From Hyalella azteca (lineage: Eukaryota > Arthropoda > Malacostraca > Amphipoda > Hyalellidae), in the NCBI RefSeq assembly GCF_000764305.2, contig NW_025940926.1:234449-298448 (forward strand): 64,000 nt of DNA, read 5' to 3'. Position numbers and translations under genes: made by a program. The notes beneath the pieces were generated by a model. The model did no database searches, had not been told where the DNA came from, and worked only from the letters and a program-made list of their open reading frames with translations. Below, piece after piece: positions 23,754 through 37,355 of the stretch. Each line of letters opens with the position of its first letter. Positions within the stretch are counted from its first letter, which is position 1.

Positions 23754-26700
23754 GCAGATTTATATACAGAAAATGGCAAAGGATCTAACCGAGTTGGTGT
23801 GACCAGTGTTAAAAAAAACTTATTCTCCCGAAAAGACGCAAACTGAATTTTGGTTCAAACATTACACTAAATTGGGCGGGAAGTGTATTTATGTGTAGGT
23901 TCCTTCATCCATGTGTATTTATGGGAGTTTGGGGACTGGAAATAAACGTCATATAGTTGATGTTCTGAAAAAGACCTCTGCGGGAACAAGCAAACATGCA
24001 TTGGTACTCGTTTTACACGACTAGCGTTGGTATTATGTACGTATTAAAAATGTGTATCACCTCTTCCCATAATCAGGTACAAGCTTTGAACGTATTCAAT
24101 GATCGGTTTCATGTCTCGCTGCGAAGGAATATGAGTTGATTAGGTACATTTTCTTTTCCGATATAATTTGGCCGCGAATACGAGATTTACTTGCGATGTC
24201 ATCAGGAATGTAAACCTCAATATCGCTAGTATTTATGTGATGAATAACAACAGCTCTTGGCTTATTAGATGCAAGTTGTTTCGAAATATTCGTGCAAGAC
24301 TCCTAAACTCGATTCAAGTATTGCCATCATGTCATGGCAATCCCAATTTCTGCTTTAACTAGGAACATAAATACCTTAGATATATTCGAGTTAATTTTTT
24401 TATTTTCTAATATTTAACATGCAATTTGAGGCAGATAAAAATGAATAAGTATCTGCATTCAAGAATTTTCGAACTGATGATAGAGCTGCACTCCGAGACG
24501 CTTTCTAGAAAGATACGGTATTTTTTTGTAGAATTTCCTTTGCTACAAACACTTCAGGAAACTGGTGTTAACGTATTTTTAAATTATTTTATTTATTACC
24601 TTATCTATAAATGTGTACTGTAATCTGGATGATCAACGCGTTCACGACTGCGAATTCAGAATTGCATGAACGAATTTTCTTATCTCGTCCGAGAAAGCTG
24701 GTCTCCGTGAACGATAATTCCATCAGGTTTTCTATACAGTTAGTTGAAATTCTAACGCAACAATTCATTAGCGTCTACTTACACAATTCTTATAAAATAA
24801 GGATTTTAATGGCGAGCCCCTTATTTTTTTTACCGTTGAAACGATTTTATCTAATTCATTGTTATTTTTTATTCAATATTATTATTCAATATTAAACTTT
24901 AAATGTATGAAAGAAGAAAATATTTGATTTAATAATAATAAATATGCCTGCCATTTTTCGGCATATCGATCTGCATATGAGCTCCCGCTTAAAGCGTGCT
25001 CTGAAATGAATGAAACTGTCCAAAATAGTTATGATCATTTTGCTTTTGTAGGTGCCATTTTGACCCAATTTGGCCCGAAAAAAGAGCTTATCCGTGCTAC
25101 GCACACAAATTATGTTACTATTTGGACAAATTGATCCAGTTATTTTTCTGAGCATGGAGATGCTTGCCATTTGGTGACGCCCAATTTTTTTCCTTGCCTT
25201 GAGATGAATATGCTCTTGACGCAGCGCCACTACGCAGCTAGATAAATGCCTTATGATCTCTCGTTAGCGTTAATGTATTAAGAAATTTCATGACATAATT
25301 AGGCAATTATTTTTTGGTGAGTTAATGCCTTTTAATGATGTTTTTATTCGTTTAATTTCAATAATAGGCCTTCAATCGAATTTACCTAGAAGAACCTGTG
25401 AACAACTATACAACTTGTATAAAAGTTCCAGCGCCTCTTGAAGGTAAATATTGATTGAAACTTGCAAATCACCAGAAATGTGTAATAAACTTATACATGT
25501 CACGATGTCCTATAAGTTGTAATGAATTATTTGCAAGGTTCATTCCTTCCAAAAAGCTCAGTGCTTGGATCATAATTATAAATACATTACCTTTTCGATC
25601 AGGTGTAACGTTCAGGTACAGCTTATCTCGTAAAATGCATTTTTTTTGCTACATCTGAAGCGTGTCTGAAAATTTCCATCATTATCATTACGAGACCATT
25701 ACAGATACTGCCATTGGATCGGTAATAGAAAAATTGTGAAATTTTCGCTTGCAATTAACATCACGACGTTCGCGTTTCTTACATTGTTGAGATTTTGTAA
25801 ATTACGATATAGAAGTCATCGCGTCTGAGATTGATCAAAAACAACAATTATATTATTTAATTCGCTTAATAAATATCATTGTGTTTGATTTTTGAATAAC
25901 CTGCAATCTTATCTTCAATTTTCAACGGATTTGTTAGTATTCAAACTTCGATTTGATGGACTTTCAATTGCGCAGTCAGGTCGGGAGGTGCTTGCTAACT
26001 GCCCGTTTCATTGGATAATTTTAAGGATTAACTTGACTTTGTGTTAGTATTTTATTATTCTGATTTGCCATTTCTTTTTTCAGTAGGAAAAAATCAAATG
26101 GCACAGGTGTTGCCTAGGCGGCGTTTACCTTTGAACAAAGTCTCGCTCAGCTTTATCAGTGGCACGTATTAAAATGTCGTTTAATATCAACTCGAGCAAT
26201 AAAGATTTAAATTTGTTCAAGAGGCTGAAGCTTAATTAAGAATTTTTTTTGCTATCGCTCGTCTCGATCATCGAGTGCAGCTTCGACGGCGAATTCAAAA
26301 CTAAGCGCTTTAATTAACGATCGATATATTAAGCAGTTTACACGCGGATACTTGAATAGCAGGTACATTCAGCTGTCACTGCGATGCTTCCAATTATTAT
26401 AATTGCACGTTTTTTTATCTTAATTTATGGTCAGCATAATTTTTCAGGCACCTGATAAATTTCGGGCTGTTTTATAGACTGGACGAATTTCGTTTTTAAA
26501 ACATCAATTTTGAATCGCATGTCATGTTATATTTTCTTAAATTTTGATGAATATATCGTTGGAGTAATGAATGAATAAAGGAACAATGAAGTGTCATTCT
26601 GTTGGATCAAATTGCCCATTTTCATTGCTATTATTTTATCGCAGCCACGGAGTTGGTTATCACTGACAAGGCGCTGCCGGATTATAGGTGTTTGTGTTGG

Positions 26701-27937
26701 GCTTCAGTGTCGTCGGTGCTGTTGACATGCGTGAAGAAAGTAACGGAATGTTTCTTATGTTCATAATAATAGCCAAATTATGGATTGCCTTCCGTTGGCC
26801 ATGAGAGAGACGCCGTTAACCCGTACATCAATTTTAAGAAGGTAGAGGTAGGTCAACAATAGGTCGAGATTGCCGGAGACCCAAAGACTTCTCATATCGT
26901 CGTGCCCCATTGTCTGGGGCTGTTATCGAGCTTTGTTACACGTATTTAATCTACTGGTGAGATGTTGTATTCTTTCTTCTCTATGACCTGTTTCTCAGGC
27001 TAGAAACACGTAACGGTTCTACGTCGCTGTGGGGAATTATCGGTAATTTTTTTAAAAAATATAATCGAATTTGTAATTTTTCGTTATTGTATTAAACATA
27101 CACTAATAATTTTTTAATCAAAATTCTTATATATTATCTCAGTTGGTTCAATTACAATGATAGCACTGTAGAGCTTTAAAGTTTTTTGTTTATTTTGTAT
27201 GAATTATTTCAACGAAGTTTACCTAAGTATTAAGAAGAGCTCTATAGTGACGGTTTAAAATTTTTCATCCAGTTGTCATTGTTTAATTTGCACGGTATTT
27301 ATTTTTATTCGGGTAAATAAATCTCAAAGGCATGAGACAGTTATTGGGTAAAATTTATATTTTATTCTGAGTAGCATTCACAAATTCAGTGCTATGAAAT
27401 TCATCCTTGTGCACTTTGTATGCGTAGGCTCGATCGTTCGCAAAATGCATTAGGTACTGAAGTGCATAGCGTACGTATGTGTCGGCAGCCCTGAGCACAA
27501 TTTCAGCTTTTGAACCTTGACAAGGACAACTTTATACCAAGCGTTTAATTCCATTCTTATCAGAATAGTAAGCTTAGCAAATTTTCGCTACCACTTTTTA
27601 TTTTTGTCGGGAACACTCAAATTCACTCTCGTTAATTTATACCAGAGAAGATAATATTTTGTGTGTGTAGGACTGTCCACAGATATGCCTTGCTATCTAA
27701 TTGATAAAGAAGTACGTTTTAAATACACATTCCACTGTATGAAATATGCGAAGTTGGATTATGCATGTAGGCCATCCTATGGTCACTGGTATCCTATGAT
27801 TCTCTATTAGCTAAAGCGTCTCGCGAGCTCCAGGAAGAAATTCAATCGCGTGGGCGCATCTGGCGGCCAGCAATTTCCCGAGACGACGTGTAGTCGAATT
27901 TATCATGTTTGTAATTATCCGACTCGCCCCACTGCCA

Positions 27938-28016
27938 TTAATGTTATGCATTGAGCAGCGGTAATAACCCCGCCCCCTCTGCTCTTAATGCTATGCATTG
28001 CACAGCAGTAATAACG
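27938..28016 (+). repeat. 47-bp tandem duplication
   Basis: TTAATGTTATGCATTG at 27938 recurs as TTAATGCTATGCATTG at 27985. Each is followed by (AG/CA)CAGC(G/A)GTAATAAC. The shared block contains an ATGCAT core. Confidence 0.8.
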
Positions 28017-28413
28017 TACAGCCAACTCTTAACGCTCAGTTCGGTTCTGCTGCAGCCTTTACTCATACTTGGAACTTGAAAACTGTAATTTTTCAAAATA
28101 TTTTCAACTATTAGCCTGCCTCCGACAGTACTAATTCAATATATTCTAGAAGTAATAGATTAATAATAAGAGAATAATATAATTATTATATTTTAAGAAT
28201 CATAGATGAGACTTTGGTGGCAAAGACATGATTTAATGTAACGGTCTTAAACTTTAAATGTAGCTAGTCTCTCGTGCCCCGAGTCATTTTCATTTTCGAT
28301 CCTCAAAAGAAAATTTTTAATTTGCAGTTAAAGCGTTTAGGTTTTAATATGCTTATATAGTTACTGAACGTAGATTATAAAATTCTGAGCTATTATGGAA
28401 TTTCGAGCACTAT

Positions 28414-28465
28414 ACAAGATTTACGTGGGTGATATAATTGCATCTTTATGTGTTACGTGTGGGCC
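28414..28465 (+). promoter_or_regulatory. Candidate midline-type enhancer motif cluster (hypothesis)
   Basis: Two copies of TTACGTG (28421-28427 and 28453-28459) flank ATAATTGCAT (28434-28443) within 40 bp. In Drosophila, slit is driven in midline cells by Single-minded:Tango acting on ACGTG-core sites together with the POU protein Drifter/Ventral veinless and a Sox protein. The TTACGTG pairs fit the first type and ATAATTGCAT is POU-like. No clear Sox site is seen. Such short motifs also occur by chance, for example at 17815 and 17857. Confidence 0.25.
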
Positions 28466-28810
28466 GCGGCGTATCGGTTCGAGTAGTTGACTATTCTGAC
28501 AGGAATAGAATTTAATATGTAGAATATAGTGATCCTATTATCTGCGGGGATAGTTGTCAACGGGTTAAAGGCAATGAGTTTCATAGAACGTCTGTAATGT
28601 ACACGGAAAAGCTATAACATTAACAGTTAGAAATTTTATAAGTTAACAGTTAAAAATTTTATTTTTTTGCCTGTAAAAAAAAGTTTTATTCGCTCAAAAA
28701 TATGTTTGTGATTATCTTGGTAATGGCATAAGAATCAAGTTCGAAATGAGAACATCGCCGCTCGTGATGGATTTTAATGAGAAAACATCAAGCAGTGCCG
28801 TAGCGTACGT

Positions 28811-29017
28811 GACGAATTGATGACGTGACATGGGACGAGTTGATGGCGTTGCGTGAAACGTGTTGATGGCGTGACATGGGACGTGTTGATGGCGTGACAT
28901 GGGACGTGTTGATGGCGTGACATGGGACGAGTTGATGGCGTGACATGGGACGTGTTGATGGCGTGACATGGGACGTGTTGATGGCGTGACATGGGACGAG
29001 TTGATGACGTTACGTGA
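28811..29017 (+). repeat. 23-bp minisatellite
   Basis: Nine units of GACATGGGACGTGTTGATGG-CGT type fill 207 bp. The outer units have diverged (GAATTGATGACG; GCGTGAAACG). Since 23 is not a multiple of three, the minus-strand frame cycles through a 23-residue peptide, which explains the 222- and 115-residue open frames here. Confidence 0.93.
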
Positions 29018-29511
29018 ACCCACATTAGAGGTGCAATTGACGGTGTCGACGTGGGACAAGTGGGAGGCTGGGACGAGGACGCGAGGCTCATTGAGAAGCT
29101 ATCGACCCCTAATGACGGGACGGCGTAAGCTGCATGCTGAGGCCCAGTGCTTACCTCGATGAAATTTATCGCCGCATTATCGGTGGCCTGCTTATGGCCT
29201 CGAATTGGCCTGCGGTTATTCATACGTTGATTTTCAATAGGGAGCAAGTGACAACGAACTTTCCCCTGGGGCTTGTTTAGCACCCTAAGACTCTTGGATT
29301 GAAAGACACTTTCTTTCTGTATAGGAAAATGCAGTAGCGCGTGCTGAATGTTAAGCAGACACTCTAAAGAATGGGGGATAAGTTCTGATTGCATTCGAAT
29401 AGCTCTGGAACTTCTGGAGTTTTTTCTTTGCGTACCGTACATGTTGAAGAAGATGCGATGGATTGTGTGTTTTGTTTCTCTTCAGGATTGTTGGTAAGAC
29501 AATTATTGGAT

Positions 29512-29581
29512 ATCTGTTTTTAATTAGAAACAAATCGTTTCTTTAGATCTGTTTTTAATTAGAAACAAACCGTTTCTTTAA
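29512..29581 (+). repeat. 35-bp tandem duplication
   Basis: ATCTGTTTTTAATTAGAAAC occurs at 29512 and 29547, each followed by AAA(T/C)CGTTTCTTTA. The sequence is nearly identical, so the event is recent. Confidence 0.9.
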
Positions 29582-32500
29582 ATACGGTATACCGATTTTT
29601 TGTTTTTACTGCACGTTTCTCTGCGCAAAATGAAAAAAATAAAGCGTAAACTGAACTAACGCAGATTAATATTACGTTCGGACTGGAAGCCCGAACTCTA
29701 ATCAACATAAATAAAAGTTTACCAACTTGTCAACTGATTAGTTTATCAACTGATTACTGTATAAATTAAAAATAATGAATTTTCAAGTAAAAATGGCTGC
29801 GAGAATTATTTCTGAAATTACAGACCTCTCAATTAAAATTCTGGCTTCGTTGTTTGCCTTTTTACGTATTTTTAAATGCCTGCTGCGTAGAATTGCTCGG
29901 TGACAACTTTTTCCAGCTCTAAATGTCGTCGTTGGTTTACTGGCCACTCAAGTAAGAATAGCATTCCGCTATTTCTGTGCGTAATTTTGTTGCGTTAAGC
30001 ACGAGTATCCAGGATTCTTCAGACGCTTTTCACGGCGGAGTAAGTCTGTTCAAAAGAAGCAAATTGTTTACTTGGTTAAGCTAAATGCCATTAAGAGATG
30101 ACGTCGTTTTTTTCATAGCTCTCGCTCTCCGCTTTTTCATTTCTTCATTCAGGCTGTCAAAAGAACTGCACGCTTAGGCGCCTTGCTTCAGAAACTTGAA
30201 AATTCTGTACTTTTCAAAAATTTGAGCGGTTTTATTAGTTGATTTTCCGCTAATCGTAGTTAAGTCTTCTTGCCATGAATGGTCTGATTATTTTCCAAGT
30301 TTTCTAGTGATTTTTGCGGCCATTTGTGTGAAATATCTTAGAGCTAAACCATCCACGTGCATGGTCTCAGGAAGGTGCTGGTACTGACTTCCTACAAAAT
30401 GGTGCATGCTTATTCTGGAGGAAAAAAAGTATATGGGTGATATATTCTCTTGCAGTCAACAAGCGTCTCAGTCGCATTTCTATGTAAGTTTATAAAATGA
30501 TTTGATCTGCGTCATGAATTTTTCTTTTATTTAAAGCTTTGCTCGGTGCTGTACCTTTATTTGCGGTGAAAGCATCTCGGGACATGGGATTTTCCTAATG
30601 TAGAGTGATGAATAAGAATTTCTTTCAACTAATTCATCATAAGTAACCGTCATGTGTTGGGTTACCTAATAAAGGTATATTATTCCTGAAGCATTAATTA
30701 GACCTATATGTGAGGCTGAAATTGTCTCTTATTTTTCTAGTGTGGTTTAATATTGTAAAATTAACCAAGCATTGAGTGGAGAGAACTGGCTGAATCTTCG
30801 AGAGATAAGTTGTACTGTTGTTTAGACTAGCCATTATGTTTTAGAAATGAAAAATCGTCTGACTATGATCAATTTGTGACGACTGGTATTTCGGAGAGCA
30901 GCGGCCGGATTTATTAACTAACGTCAATGGGCTAATGTGTCACTGAACCCAGCCTTTCATATTTTAAATGAACTCTTGAAGTTTTCTGATACCTGCGTTT
31001 CGATTTTGATATCACTTTATTTATAATAGGAAAAATTCAACAGAGCATGAAAATTTGTCTTTTCCTATCAAATTGATGTTCAATTTAGTCTGATTGCTAA
31101 TCTATGAGTTAGCGTGTTATCGTTGAATAAATTGAATTGAGACATTTGCATATTGCGTTTTTCGCTGGCTCGTAGTGCGCTTAAGGTTCGAGCGTATCTA
31201 GTTAACTGATAAAGCTACTGCTGCGGTGCCACGAAAGGCAAGAGGGAAAGATCGAGGGCTGGTCGCAGTCTATTGCACAAATCACTGTTGATTTGAGAGT
31301 TCTCGATGTTTAGACACGGAGAAAACTATGCCTGGTTATGGAGTTAGTGATCTTCAAACGTTACCACCACTCTCTGCCACTCTTCAATTCGTTTATTACA
31401 TGTTAATGCTTAATTTTGAAGGGACTAAATTGTAAATGCTTAATTTAAGTTCACAAGCAAAAATCATGATAGAATTATTATGGTCGCTAAGATATCCCCC
31501 TATGTTAAATCGCAGCACAACGCAACTTATATATAGCGTTTTTAAAATAGCAAACCACTTCTTCATTCATTTTTCTACGATGTCTGAACTCGCCTTTGCA
31601 TCTAGAATATCGGATGAAATCAGTAATATTGTGAGAGCAAGTTGATAGAAATTATTTGCAGTCACGGGAATGTCTACTATCAACGTTCAATTTCTGACTT
31701 ACTTATGATATTCAATTAATCTACTCAGCAACACATTGAAAATTTTTTTTAGGTGGATTGGAAATTGAAGAAAATATGCGTGCATGTGAATGCTTATCAA
31801 TGAGGGGCAATCATTGATTTGTGAATTATCAACATTCATCTAAGGGCAATTGGACCAATTAAAGTTAAACACTGGGCTATGTTTTGCTTCTAATTAAGTT
31901 ACTTGGATGCTGACACTGACTTCGACTCCTTGCTTGAATATCATTTTTATTGTGTGAATAATGATGTTTAATTTTTTACAAAGTTGAGTTACATTTTTTT
32001 GATGAGATGATGGGTTACATTTTTTTTAACTTCTATATATAGCTGCACTCTACAGTAGCGTTATGTTACGTAGGTAGCTATTTTTACTTTTTTTCTCACT
32101 TCAATGCCTGTGAAAAAGTTCAGTATTAAATTTCCCTACTTAAAACGTTAAAAATATAAAATCAAAATTTTGAAATTTAGATCATTGGTGAAATTAAAAA
32201 AAATGTATTATTTGTAATCTTGAAGTGTATAAAGAAATAACAACCACGGATGTCAAGCTCACACACTGTGACAACCACTGAACAGACAGCCCCCAGATCT
32301 CGGCTTGTGGATGAAAGCTCGTATTTAAGACTGATATACATATTTAGACCGAATATATACCAGATAATCAGGTTATATTCCAACTGCAATTTATCTGCAA
32401 CATTTTATGTTCACCTTTGGAAAGTTTCATGTTTTTACTTCAACTGGTTTCTTCTTTCTAACTAGAAATGCGTCTTTTGCCGGATTTTGACGCACTCGTA

Positions 32501-33189
32501 TATATTTACGTGTGCTCTTAAATCTTGTTTATTTCTCTCTTGAGTCACATGAAATTCCAATCAGTTTCTTATGGGCTGTAACTGTTCTTTCTTCCATGTG
32601 TGTTACACATAAGCTATCGAATTTTACTCTAACAATGCACCAGTGTATATTATGTATTGTATTGTATTATAAATATTATATATGTACCAGTGTATATGTA
32701 TTAAAATTTCCGGTAAATTACTACGACTAAGAATAAAACCAATAATTTTTCTCACGTTCGCGGTGTTGGCGCTAATGAGGTTAATGTAAGGCATTAATCG
32801 CCTTTACATCTGTCTTCCAATGATGTAGAAGTCGCCTCGCCATTAAATTAACGATGCGCACATTAAGTTTTATGCTGATGCCATTTGCAACTACGGTCGG
32901 TGAATTATTCTTGAATGTACGACGCTTTTTCATGTTCGTCTGATACAGAGTTTGAATGTAAGCGTCTTTATTATCTCCGCAACCGCCATCCCCGAGTTGG
33001 AAAAACTTATCGAAACCCCATATGGAGCTTGTTGCTGTCTTATCAAATGGGATCGAATCGTTTGTTCCCAGTGAACACGATTCTCTACGATGCAAGGCTT
33101 TTCTGTTCCGGCGATAAACCGCATTCGGCGGTTGGATGTCATTGGTTTTGTTCGTTTGGGGCTGCCCTTGACCGGCCTGACTGGTTCGC

Positions 33190-33311
33190 TTGAATATCTG
33201 TATACTCTTGCGCTTCAAACTCTCGTTCGTTTATGCGACTTCCGTCTGATTTGAATATCTGTATACTATTGCGCTTCAAACTCTCGTTCATTTATGTGAT
33301 TACCGTATGAT
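33190..33311 (+). repeat. 61-bp tandem duplication
   Basis: TGAATATCTGTATACT begins at 33191 and 33252, each followed by TTGCGCTTCAAACTCTCGTT. Differences are few. Confidence 0.9.
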
Positions 33312-35905
33312 AATTGTTGACGAGCTTTCAAAATGAGGCAGCCCTGTTAAAAAAGCCTGAGTTAAATTTAGGAATATAAAACAAGCATTTGAAGTTGAGG
33401 TTCGTGTTCATATTCGATCTAATACTGGCAGTTTAAATGCTTCTGCTATTTTTCATCTTTGTACTCACTAGTAGAAATGCGTGATTAATTAAGTCAAGCT
33501 TTAAATTTCACTACTCGCGAACCGCTTCATTGGCTGCAATTCACAGTGTACATGTAGTCCGTTTCTCGATAGAAGCTTTTATTCCTTTATTTACGTACAT
33601 TTTTTACTGTATAAGACAGCGAACGGGCTTACACAGCCCTATTTAACCGCTCTACTTTCAGCTTCTTTTCTCGTTGTCGTATAATTAGAAAGGGACGGAA
33701 AAAATGTCCCACGTAAAAACGAACGCATTTTTTTTTGTTGAACATTAGAGCCATTTAGCCTCCGTTCTGTTCAACGTTGGTCGTACACGCTTTATGAAAT
33801 TATTGGCCGCAGTATCGTTCGCCATGGGTTGACAGTCTCTGCTATCCTAGTGGCAGTAAGCAAAGGAGTCGTTCAATTAGCGTGCGTTGGCGAGCGTGTC
33901 GTCAACTTGTCTCAGGAGTGCCGTAGACCCCATTTGTGGCTGAACATCTTCTTATCTCTTGTCGTGGCTCTAACCACTGAACTCTCAATAGTAACTTCGA
34001 TCGGACCTTTTATGTCCACCTTGCTTTTTTGGAGAGCACTTCGTCGATAGATTTCCTGGACCCATAGGCGGCATAGCGTCGCACTTATCGAATTTGCCAC
34101 CGATAATTCGTCATTGATTTTCTATTGTGATGCTTGGCGTATCGCAATGCTAGACGTCGCTCACCTACATAGCGTTTATTAAAACATCATCCCGTCAGGA
34201 AGTGTGGATTATGATGTTTTTTATGATGAATGCCCCGCAATAATCTTTTACTTTACTCACTGATTGCGCTGGAGTTTACTCGGTTTGTGCTTCAAGTTCT
34301 TTCTATCTCATTTTGCAGAAAACTTCCATTAAACTGAGTTATTTGAGGGAATTTATTTGAAAGTGAAGACTCGTTTCAACTGAATAGGTGTTCTTAAGTA
34401 CCTAAATTCCTAGCAACAATATAAATTAATGTTTTGGATTCAAAGACGTGGTGGTGATAATGGCTGCAAGCCTCCAGCTTCTCCTAAAATAAAATATTTC
34501 TCGTACACATCGTTTCTTTTCTATCTGGGGGGTCACTGCGGTTGGTGGCTCTACGTCCCAACAGAAGCAGGGAGTAAAATGCTCGACCTAAATTATGCGA
34601 TGTTCATTGTTAAAAAGCTGTACGCCTCCATTGTAGTCGGCGAGCGTTCCATAGGAGAAAAATGAGATGAGCCGCTGCCGCTTCACTGACTCCACGAAAC
34701 TTACGACTCGGTCTGCCCATTGCTGGCAGCTTGGGAGAATACTTTAGGAAGTTCTATGGGTCGTCGCTCTATTGTAAACTTTCTCTTAAGTCAGCAATTA
34801 TGCGACACTGTAAACCTCTGCCTTGCTGAGCATTCAGATCCTTTCTAGTTCTTGGAGCTGTGGACAGATACTGGCTTCGTTCCGCTATAGCGTGTTTGTT
34901 AGTTGGCGAGATTAGCTAGCTTCTCGCTTCCCGTCAATTCAATAAAACCAAAGATTAATTATCAAAACGTTTTACTTTCGGGGGTAATTACAGGTTAAGG
35001 AAGTGAGGTCTAATTTTTTAGTTCTCTAATTCTACTCTATTTTGAGGATTAATGACTGATTATCCGTCTTTTCTGCTACGAATTTTTTTTACGAATAGTG
35101 CTTTACCTAAAATTGTTGTTCCCATTGTCATTGATTGGTTTAATTAAGTATATTTCAATCTTTCGCCTCGTTTTCAATAACTTTTGTTCACACTAAACCG
35201 TTTTCCGTTCTTCCAATTGTGCTTGCTTGAATTATAGTGATTTTGGTCTATAGTACCTATAATTAATTAAATAATGAATTATCGATATCGATATAAACGG
35301 AAAAATAAATAATTGGCTAGCATGTTACGTCGTGCAGTTTTTTTAAGTTACCTGAACACTTGTAATTTTTCAATTGTGCAAACGATTTCCTGAATGTCAT
35401 AAACTTAATTTTCGAATAACATAAAATAGCGAATGTTTCATCACATTTATAATTAATTCCTACCTAGAATTGAAAGTACCGATTTTGCTATAATAGTATA
35501 CCTATTCTATATGATCACTCTATAAGTCTATATCCATTCCCGATGAGCGTTTCCTTTTTATTTTTTGAATAAAAATAGTGACGCCGACGATTTTATTTAT
35601 CTAGGCAGTTTGGCCATCGGCGTGACTGTAAAGCAATTGTTCTGTCGCATCCTGGAAACTTCAATTCCAGTCGCAGGTTTACGAGTTGTGCCTGCATGTA
35701 ATCCCTAGCTGACTCCTGCAAAAACTTCGCTCCACTGAATAAATTTTGACCTGTAAAAACTCCCTCCAAACTTCGTTATTGCGCCCTAAAACTTCTGCGT
35801 CAGCCGGCCATTTTTTTCGTGCTCCTTTTTTCATGATTCTTTTACAACGTGTTTTTATGATCATCGTTCTCATGTTGAGTTTTTTCATGCATTTTATTCG
35901 TTTGT

Positions 35906-36560
35906 ATGCGCCTATTTTCTGAACTTTTTTTTTATCTTTTCTCAAGTATTGGGTACTTTTTTCCTGTTACTCTTCCTGGTGTTTTTGTAAGTCACTTTTT
36001 AAACTATAGTAGGCTTAATTTTCTCATTGAATGTTACCTTTCTCTTCCATTCTCACATTTCCTTTCATACAAACATTTTACTTTCATACTTTCATAATCA
36101 TATTTACTTTCATTTCAGCATTTTATTTTTAGTCTCATATTCTGTTATTTCGCTGCCATGCTTGGCTAGTCTATTTTCTTTTACATGCTAACATTCCCGT
36201 ATATGCTCCCATTTTTTCACTCGTTTATTTCCATATCGGTTCACAAGTTTTAGTCATAATATTTTTCGTTTTATGCTGATATTTTCATCATGCTCCCCAA
36301 CTTTAATCTGATTTTCATTTTAAGCTCCCATTTGTCTACTATTTTAGGTTTTCATTTTAACTTCTCATTTTCCCGTTATTCTACCATGAACGTTTGTTAG
36401 TTCAGGTTCCATTTTTGAGCTGCCCATTATGTTTCATGTATTAATTCCCATTGTTATGTCTTCTGTCGTGTTCCACGTTTCCTCATAGGCCACAATTTCA
36501 GATTTTTATGACCTTTCTTCTTTTATCATCCCATTTTTTCATGTTGCCAATTACTTTTTA
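35906..36560 (+). repeat. Pyrimidine-rich tract with degenerate CCCATTTT/CATTTTA motifs
   Basis: For about 650 bp the + strand is strongly enriched in T and C, with recurring TTCCCATTTT, CTCCCATTT and TTTCATTTTAACTT motifs. It keeps frames open on the + strand (35906-36097, 36451-36771) without any recognisable protein. It may be an ancient, decayed tandem array. Confidence 0.5.
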
Positions 36561-37287
36561 TGTGAAGTTTTTCCATTCCACTATCCTATTTTCATTGCGC
36601 GACTACTCACATTCCTTGCTGCCAAACTTCAGAGCTGGCAATTATCTCGTTACTTATCTGTCTGAAATTATACGACCTAGGTCGTTGACATTAAAGTTTG
36701 CATGGACTGTATTCAATGAGCTTTGCTGCAGCAGTCCGGTTCCTCCAAAAATGTCGTCTGCCTTAAAATAGCTGTAACAATCTAGTCCAAAATTTTAGCA
36801 TTATTGCATACATTCAAGCGTCGTCACAAAACAGTGCATCGACATTCTAGCGGTAATAGTACTCCACCTTACTATAAGTTTTTCCTTCGTAATTGATTTA
36901 AATGTATATTCTTGAAAAATTTATCGGTTAAATCAGACCATTGATTGGCCGGTCAAGATTTCCACTAATGAAGACTTGTGGTGCGATCCTCTTAGCGGCT
37001 CCTGAAACTTGGCTACGTGAGAACAGAGCGCGGGAGCACTTAGCACTCGTCCTTAATTATGACGCTGTTTACTGTCGAGAAAAACTTTACGATCAGAGGG
37101 AAGATTCGTGAGCGCAATCTCCAACACCGAATGAGTGAAATCCGCGTTATGTATGAGCGAAAATTTTAGCACCGTTCTGATCCTCTTTTTTTAGTTCTAG
37201 GAAACAATATTACTCAGTTCAAATTGCAGTCTTTTCAAGTAACTCTGATGTCATTGGATCATGCACTTCGGTGTCATTAATTTTAAT

Positions 37288-37355
37288 GTGTGATTGACTT
37301 TAGAGTGTGATTAACTTTAGTGTGTGATTAACTTTAGAGTGTGATTAACTTTAGT
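37288..37355 (+). repeat. 17-bp tandem repeat, four units
   Basis: Units of GTGTGATTAACTTTAG(A/T) alternate A and T at the last base, implying that a 34-bp dimer was duplicated. Confidence 0.92.

Noticed and set aside
28774..29442. 222-residue open frame on the minus strand, the longest in the window
   Set aside because: Its C-terminal part is the translated 23-bp minisatellite and the rest has no family motif I recognise, so it is a repeat by-product.
32781..33218. 145-residue minus-strand open frame
   Set aside because: No recognisable domain, overlapping open frames on the other strand, and a 61-bp duplication starts at its edge.
35216..35290. TTGTGCTTG match to the start of miR-218, a microRNA found in vertebrate SLIT introns
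   Set aside because: The match stops after nine bases and no complementary arm follows, so no precursor hairpin can form.
35590..35690. tRNA-like stretch with CAATTCCAGTCGCAGG
   Set aside because: No cloverleaf can be paired: the acceptor and anticodon stems do not form and the box A/B spacing is wrong.
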